Shown: positions 59,845 to 64,000 of the stretch, piece after piece
Layout: each line of letters starts with the position of its first letter
Numbering within the stretch: the first letter of the stretch is position 1
NCBI GenBank assembly: GCA_041890495.1
Contig: CP169086.1
Location: forward strand, 1 to 64,000
Source: Escherichia boydii
GTDB taxonomy: Bacteria > Pseudomonadota > Gammaproteobacteria > Enterobacterales > Enterobacteriaceae
Length of the DNA stretch: 64,000 bases
Direction of reading: 5' to 3'
The notes under the pieces: generated by a model
What the model was told of the DNA's origin: nothing
The model's input: only the letters and a program-made list of their open reading frames with translations
Databases searched by the model: none
Program-made: the position numbers and the translations under genes

Positions 59845-62235
59845 TTATGTTTGAGGGAATTCTATAGCAAATGTGGCCGTGCCAGATTGACCACTTACAG
59901 CGGGAGTAACGGGATATGTGCGCTCTTCACCATTACCAAGATCCAGTGACAGCGATTTAGTTTCACCAGGCTGGACCGTAACTCCGGCAACCGTAACGCC
60001 GAACTGGGCATTTTTCTGAACAGTCAGGGTTCCGTTTAACTGTCCGGTAATGATAGAACCGTCCTGACGTCGCAACACACTGGTTCGGATGATGGCCAGC
60101 GGCGTGTTGTCCGTTGCTTTCAGTGCTACGGCTGTGGCCAGCGTCTTGAGATTATCCAGCATAATCAGGTTAGCTGGCTGGTAGGTAAAATTAAGCGTTT
60201 TAGTGGTCCGGTTACCTGATTCGTCAATAGCCAGAGCCTCCAGATGATACATCTGTCCCGATTCGTCAGTATTGGGGAAGATTCTGGGGTATTCCGGAAT
60301 AAAGACATCCTTGGATAGCGGCGTGAATGCAAGGGTGACCTTTTCAGAGTTAGGTCCACCAGCGAGCTGAAGCGATATCAGGGAAGCATCCCCAGAGGCA
60401 TCAGTAACGCTTATACGTAGGTTCTCAAGCCCTTTAACCAGTTTTCCTTCTGCGTCTGCGCCATTAAAACTGAACGCGATAACCGGAAGCGTTGAGTCAA
60501 TTTTCAGCGGTGCATTAAGCGTTTTGGTTCCTGTGTTTCCAACAAGATCCGTGGCAGACACGCTAACAACCGTATAATCCCCGTCCGGTAGACCAGCGTA
60601 TGAGAAAGTGGCGTTTTTGGTTTTATAATCGCTTTCACTGACAGTCACAGGCTTCAGGGTGAAAGTTTCCCCCCGGGCATTTTTAAGGGTGGCTTCGAAA
60701 ACTTTGGTATCCCAGTAGCTGATGTTCCAGGCGTTGACGCGATCATTATCGGTGGCCGTCATAGTGATTGTCTTGGAGGGCTTGTTTACCTGAGCGACAT
60801 TAACCACCGGTGGGTTGTTATCCCAGATAACCGTAAAATTACCAGCAAGCGCATCGAATATGCTGTCACCATCTTTTCCCGAGTAAAGGTGCAGATACTC
60901 AAATCCTTTGTCACTGGTGTAGTTGAAGTTAACCGTCATCTCGCATGAACTTTGTCCGACAGGAATAGTGCAGAACCAGGCTGCATTTTTTACCGTTCTG
61001 AACTTTTGCACGTATGGTCGGGGTTCTGCGGTTACCTTTATGCGGCTAATGGTGGCGGTTTTAACGCTGATTGAAGCCTGAGTTAACCACTCACTGGTAT
61101 CACTCCGGTACATCTCTTTAGCCACTATCTTCGGGGCTATTTCCATCGCCGGGGCTGGAGTGAAGTTGAGGGAGTTATGATGAATTCGTCTTACTCCTCC
61201 CGCCAGAGTCTGGAATTCATGATAAGTATCCCCCACATTGGGATATATGTATTTGAAAGTATAAATATTATAAGTACTATCGGACGTCTGGAAATTCGAG
61301 TCCGCCCAGCCATATTTGGAACCGTTAACAGCAGTAAAGTCACTTTTTTTCCTTAATACCCGTACGGAAATAGGGTTCTGGAAGACGGTCATGCCAGACT
61401 GATAGGTGACCCATGATCCGGTAGTGGCGTCCTGCACCTGGATGATATCGTCAGGCTTAACCCGATCAATTACGCTTCGGCGGCTTAGTTCGCTCCTGTT
61501 TCCCGCTTTGTCATAAAGGTAGATCCCCACTTTATATTCAGAGCGGTTTTCCGGTGCCAGGGCATTGCTGCTTGCGTCGGCGACTTGAACGGTTACGCTA
61601 CCTTCAACTGTATTAATTTCCGCTGGCTTTTTACGCTCCACTCCAGCGGCATCGGTTATGAAATATTCAGCATTAGCAAGCCCGGAACCTTTATCACTTA
61701 GTCCATTAAAGACCAGTGCCTGGACGCTGGCGTACTGCATACCGGCTGGTACTGAAGTGAAGATCGCTTCGCTGCCAAAGTTCCACCCATTTCTCGTATA
61801 ACTTATGGTACCCGTTGCCGGAGGCGTTCGGTCAATTGCAAGCGGGTAATCCTGCCGGGAGACCTCCTTCCCTTGCAAGTCGGTAATCACCTCTCTGAGG
61901 GTGAAGCTATCTTCTCCCATCGCTGGTACGGTCAGAGTCTTGCCGTAATAATCAAAGCCTGTCGAAGATGTGGTACGGTCATCAACGGTTACCAGGCTGC
62001 TTTTCGTGCTCCAGATGAGGCTCCCGTCACTTTTCAGCAGACTGAGCGTAATATAACGGTCCAGACCGGAAATAACGGCAACGTCAAAGCTCGTTACCGG
62101 ATTAATCCATACGGATGCAGGCGATACGGTCTTTTTAACGTTCAGGGTATCTTTAAAGCTGAATTCTGCGATTTCAGCGGAAGCTCCTGCGCTGAAACCT
62201 GCAAATGCAATAAGCAGGGCTAGTTTGATTTTCAT
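59845..62235 (-). CDS. Exported Ig-like-domain protein (DUF4165-type), 796 aa
   Basis: ATG 62235 has AGGAGA upstream and starts a signal peptide (MKIKLALLIAFAGFSAGASA). The mature protein is beta-rich, with repeated Ig-like units (for example residues from DRTPPATGTISY, VKPDDIIQV, DNNPPVVNVAQ and DSTLPVIAFSF), each opening with an Asp-x-x-x-Pro pattern. IncHI plasmids encode such secreted Ig-like proteins; a much larger one (RSP) from R27 is reported to affect conjugation and motility. This shorter one may act at the cell surface. Palindrome 62370 is 135 bp upstream. Confidence 0.75.
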   Translation of the reverse strand: MKIKLALLIAFAGFSAGASAEIAEFSFKDTLNVKKTVSPASVWINPVTSFDVAVISGLDRYITLSLLKSDGSLIWSTKSSLVTVDDRTTSSTGFDYYGKTLTVPAMGEDSFTLREVITDLQGKEVSRQDYPLAIDRTPPATGTISYTRNGWNFGSEAIFTSVPAGMQYASVQALVFNGLSDKGSGLANAEYFITDAAGVERKKPAEINTVEGSVTVQVADASSNALAPENRSEYKVGIYLYDKAGNRSELSRRSVIDRVKPDDIIQVQDATTGSWVTYQSGMTVFQNPISVRVLRKKSDFTAVNGSKYGWADSNFQTSDSTYNIYTFKYIYPNVGDTYHEFQTLAGGVRRIHHNSLNFTPAPAMEIAPKIVAKEMYRSDTSEWLTQASISVKTATISRIKVTAEPRPYVQKFRTVKNAAWFCTIPVGQSSCEMTVNFNYTSDKGFEYLHLYSGKDGDSIFDALAGNFTVIWDNNPPVVNVAQVNKPSKTITMTATDNDRVNAWNISYWDTKVFEATLKNARGETFTLKPVTVSESDYKTKNATFSYAGLPDGDYTVVSVSATDLVGNTGTKTLNAPLKIDSTLPVIAFSFNGADAEGKLVKGLENLRISVTDASGDASLISLQLAGGPNSEKVTLAFTPLSKDVFIPEYPRIFPNTDESGQMYHLEALAIDESGNRTTKTLNFTYQPANLIMLDNLKTLATAVALKATDNTPLAIIRTSVLRRQDGSIITGQLNGTLTVQKNAQFGVTVAGVTVQPGETKSLSLDLGNGEERTYPVTPAVSGQSGTATFAIEFPQT

Positions 62236-62637
62236 GGGTTGTCTCCTGATCAGGTTCCCCATGATACTTTTTCAGTGTTCGTGATCTTTTCGGGAAAGTA
62301 GCTATTTTTGATGTTTTTCTTTTCTGCCCGGCGGGACCTTTTTTGTTTACGTGAATGCAACAAAACCAGAAAAGTTACTTTTTGATAGGGTAAAATAAGG
62401 TTTCCCTAATTTCCAGAAGCAAGCGAAAGCCGAACTAGCTTAATAGCCATTAAGAACGCCATACTTATTGATAAATAACGCTCCTTACATTTAATGATTT
62501 GAGCATTTAAAAATGAATTAGCGAAAGAATTTTGGTTTGCTTTTTATTGCATGAGTAAAACAGTATTAATAATCCGGAGCCATTAGAACGTACTCTAAAG
62601 ACTCCGGTATACAGATATCTTGCCAGTAAAAATGGCC
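62236..62637. other. Intergenic region upstream of the Ig-like gene
   Basis: 400 bp without a gene; it holds the exact palindrome at 62370 and AT-rich DNA. Confidence 0.5.
62370..62382. promoter_or_regulatory. Dispersed palindrome AAAAGTTACTTTT (exact)
   Basis: Exact copy, 135 bp upstream of ATG 62235. Confidence 0.72.
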
Positions 62638-62889
62638 TTACTCCTCATCATCCCCCAGCGCTTTTTTGATGGCGCGGCGGCGGGCTGCATCACCTACACG
62701 ATATCCGACTGAATATACGTCATTCAACCGGCGCAGAATAAGATTTATTTCCTCATCCTGAATGTAGGCAGGTAAACACAGAACCACGTCGCCATCTTCA
62801 TCATAGACTCGAACAACTTCCTTCTGCCCATCTCGCTCACGAATAATCTGGACATGCTGAACCCTGGTGTATTCTGGGTTTACGCTCAT
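62638..62889 (-). CDS. Small hypothetical protein, 83 aa
   Basis: Beta-rich start (YTRVQHVQIIRERDGQKEVVRVYDE), then helix and basic tail (AARRRAIKKALGDDEE). Ribosome site GAGAG. Last gene of the row 63778 to 62638. Family unknown. Confidence 0.6.
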   Translation of the reverse strand: MSVNPEYTRVQHVQIIRERDGQKEVVRVYDEDGDVVLCLPAYIQDEEINLILRRLNDVYSVGYRVGDAARRRAIKKALGDDEE

Positions 62890-62921
62890 TTTAAGTATCT
62901 CTCTGTAATTGTTGTTACCAG

Positions 62922-63125
62922 TTAGCTATAAGCCGGATAATTCTGGTATTCAGTGTTCTGCACAGCAATCGCCTGCTCGTGGATCATTGACACTGCCAGG
63001 CGGGCTTTAACTCGCTTGCTGGTGAGAAAACGCTTCACTTCTTTAAGTTCGCTGCCAGCCGACAGCATATTGAAGACATGCTGTTTGAGACTGTTGTTAT
63101 TTTTGGCCACTTGTTTCTCCATCAT
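62922..63125 (-). CDS. Small basic helical protein, 67 aa
   Basis: Overlaps the 85-aa gene above by 29 bp in another frame. Basic helix region (LKEVKRFLTSKRVKARLAVSMIHEQ). Tandem ATG start. Such small basic proteins may bind DNA; no family recognised. Confidence 0.5.
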   Translation of the reverse strand: MMEKQVAKNNNSLKQHVFNMLSAGSELKEVKRFLTSKRVKARLAVSMIHEQAIAVQNTEYQNYPAYS

Positions 63126-63354
63126 CTTTGTACATGGTTATTTCAGGCTGGCCTGCCAGATCACACACGTTATCCATATGCTTTTGGACCCAGTCTGTTA
63201 GACCCAGACCTTCGGCCTTTGCCTGATTGACGTAACGCAGTTTACGTTCAGGGGTAACCCGCATCTGTAGTTGTGCCGTCGCTGGAACCGCCTCTTTCAG
63301 GGCGTTAAGGCCCCTCTGATCACGGGCCTGAATTGATGGTTTACCGCTAGGCAT
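63097..63354 (-). CDS. Ribbon-helix-helix-like protein, 85 aa
   Basis: Strand TAQLQMRVTP (about 26-35), helix ERKLRYVNQAKAEG and helix LTDWVQKHMDNVCD form an Arc/MetJ pattern. Paralogue of the 118-aa protein at 1701. It overlaps the upstream 143-aa gene by eight bp. Probably a DNA-binding regulator of this small operon. Confidence 0.7.
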   Translation of the reverse strand: MPSGKPSIQARDQRGLNALKEAVPATAQLQMRVTPERKLRYVNQAKAEGLGLTDWVQKHMDNVCDLAGQPEITMYKDDGETSGQK

Positions 63355-63778
63355 CTGATGTATCGCTCTCCCGGCGAGCGGTGGACAGCTCTATTTCTTT
63401 TGCGATAGCTTTATCTATGGCATCCAGCTGCATGGCAAACTTGATTTCAAGCGAACAGCGTAATGCCTTCAGGGCGCGTTCTTTGGTGCTGTATTGTGGT
63501 ATGCCGTTCTGGCTACCATTCATGCCTCGCATGCGGCGGGAGGTTGCATCGACAACCTCTCCCTCTTCCCGTGTGCCGTGAACCGTAGTTCCGCTCCATG
63601 TCGGATAAACAGTGCCAGTGGCGGTGTTGAAGCTCCAGCCGTTTTGGTATTCCCCCGAGACCTCTGGTACGGGCATATCGCGTTCAACGCTATAGTCAGA
63701 CCAGCGTAAAGCGCGGTTTATTCTGGCCTGTGCCACCAGCTCATCATACGCGGCTTGTTCTTTTTTATTCATCGCCAT
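63347..63778 (-). CDS. Hypothetical protein, 143 aa
   Basis: ATG 63778 follows GGAG. N-terminal helix (KKEQAAYDELVAQARINRAL), a Gly/Thr/Trp-rich middle (SFNTATGTVYPTWSG) and a helical end (KALRCSLEIKFAMQLDAIDK). Starts an overlapping group with the ribbon-helix-helix gene. Family unknown. Confidence 0.6.
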   Translation of the reverse strand: MAMNKKEQAAYDELVAQARINRALRWSDYSVERDMPVPEVSGEYQNGWSFNTATGTVYPTWSGTTVHGTREEGEVVDATSRRMRGMNGSQNGIPQYSTKERALKALRCSLEIKFAMQLDAIDKAIAKEIELSTARRESDTSDA

Positions 63779-63881
63779 TTAGGGCAATCTCCTTAGAGGG
63801 GAATTAGGTGTTATATCGGTACGTAAGTGCTTTTCAGGCCTAATCTCTGACAAGGCCTGATGTGCCAGACTGCCGTTGCAT

Positions 63882-64000
63882 TCACCGTTTTATGGCGGTT
63901 GACAGAGCCTCATTAAGAGCCGCAATTAGCTCAGGCGAAGTCGGCTCCAGATTTTTGGAAGCGTTCAGCAGCTCCTGAAGTGAAGAGATTTCCTTTGGCT
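63882..64000 (-). CDS. C-terminal end of a gene that continues outside the window
   Basis: An open minus-strand frame from the window edge to TGA at 63882 gives about 38 residues, helical (SSLQELLNASKNLEP; LIAALNEALSTAIKR). Too short to identify. The other two frames close quickly. Confidence 0.5.
   Translation of the reverse strand, partial: PKEISSLQELLNASKNLEPTSPELIAALNEALSTAIKR

Noticed and set aside
59714..62306. Further palindrome copies at about 59714 and 62294
   Set aside because: Too many mismatches (for example gaaagtagctattt) to count as members without a binding test.

Overview
The window is part of a large conjugative plasmid of Enterobacterales, most like the IncHI (R27/R478) group. 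This rests on gene content: a MOBH-type relaxase with its coupling protein and a TraJ-like membrane partner, F-type TraF/TraH/TraG homologues (trhF, trhH, trhG), and an FlhC-like regulator (TrhY-like) beside an oriT-like region. There are also long runs of small plasmid-specific genes and Escherichia/Yersinia-type insertion sequences (IS21/IS100-like, IS150) plus a hok killer gene. No chromosomal housekeeping gene is seen. Assignments were made by reading the translated sequence; no database search was possible.

Layout. 1-980: the left-end half of an IS21-family element on the minus strand. 981-3753: small minus-strand genes, the first cut by the IS. 4263-11246: plus-strand genes led by a ParB/KorB-like DNA-binding protein at 4858. 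11533-21675: one tightly packed minus-strand transfer operon (MobI-like TraH, TIGR03761-like protein, TraI relaxase, TraG coupling protein, an unknown, TraJ-like, an S49 peptidase, a NERD protein). 21860-22110: a cluster of inverted repeats that is the probable oriT. 22435-23749: trhR-trhY regulators on plus. 24342-30752: trhF-trhH-trhG on plus. 30875-32116: an immunity gene and the C-terminal half of an HNH toxin on minus. 32117-34072: a complete second IS21-family copy. 34073-36775: the other half of the cut gene and a hok locus split by IS150. 36776-64000: about thirty minus-strand accessory genes, including a TelA-like trio, an HNH nuclease, a DndC/PAPS-reductase-like ATPase, two methyltransferases, a HigB-like toxin and an exported Ig-like protein.

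Three large-scale structures stand out. First, the two IS21 copies are inverted. The gene fragment next to copy 1 (981-1169, minus) and the fragment next to copy 2 (34078-34209, plus) join in frame at the shared 5-bp duplication cgaag, giving one 106-residue protein. The 31 kb between the copies, carrying the transfer genes, has therefore been inverted by recombination between them. Second, a 13-bp palindrome AAAAGTWACTTTT occurs at least eight times exactly, with several near matches, mostly 75-220 bp upstream of genes on both strands. Its size and placement resemble KorB operators, and the 4858 ParB/KorB-like protein, whose own promoter carries two copies, is the candidate binder. Third, at least nine accessory genes share a promoter form with GGTTATTAG at the -35 position, 16-17 bp from a TATAAT-like -10.

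How the genes work together. TraI, TraH (MobI-like), TraG and TraJ would form the relaxosome and coupling complex at oriT; TrhF/TrhH/TrhG are periplasmic and membrane parts of the F-type mating channel; TrhR/TrhY probably activate transfer. The ParB/KorB-like protein may coordinate plasmid-wide expression. The toxin/immunity pair, hok and HigB are competition or maintenance functions, of which the toxin gene and hok are broken by insertion sequences here.
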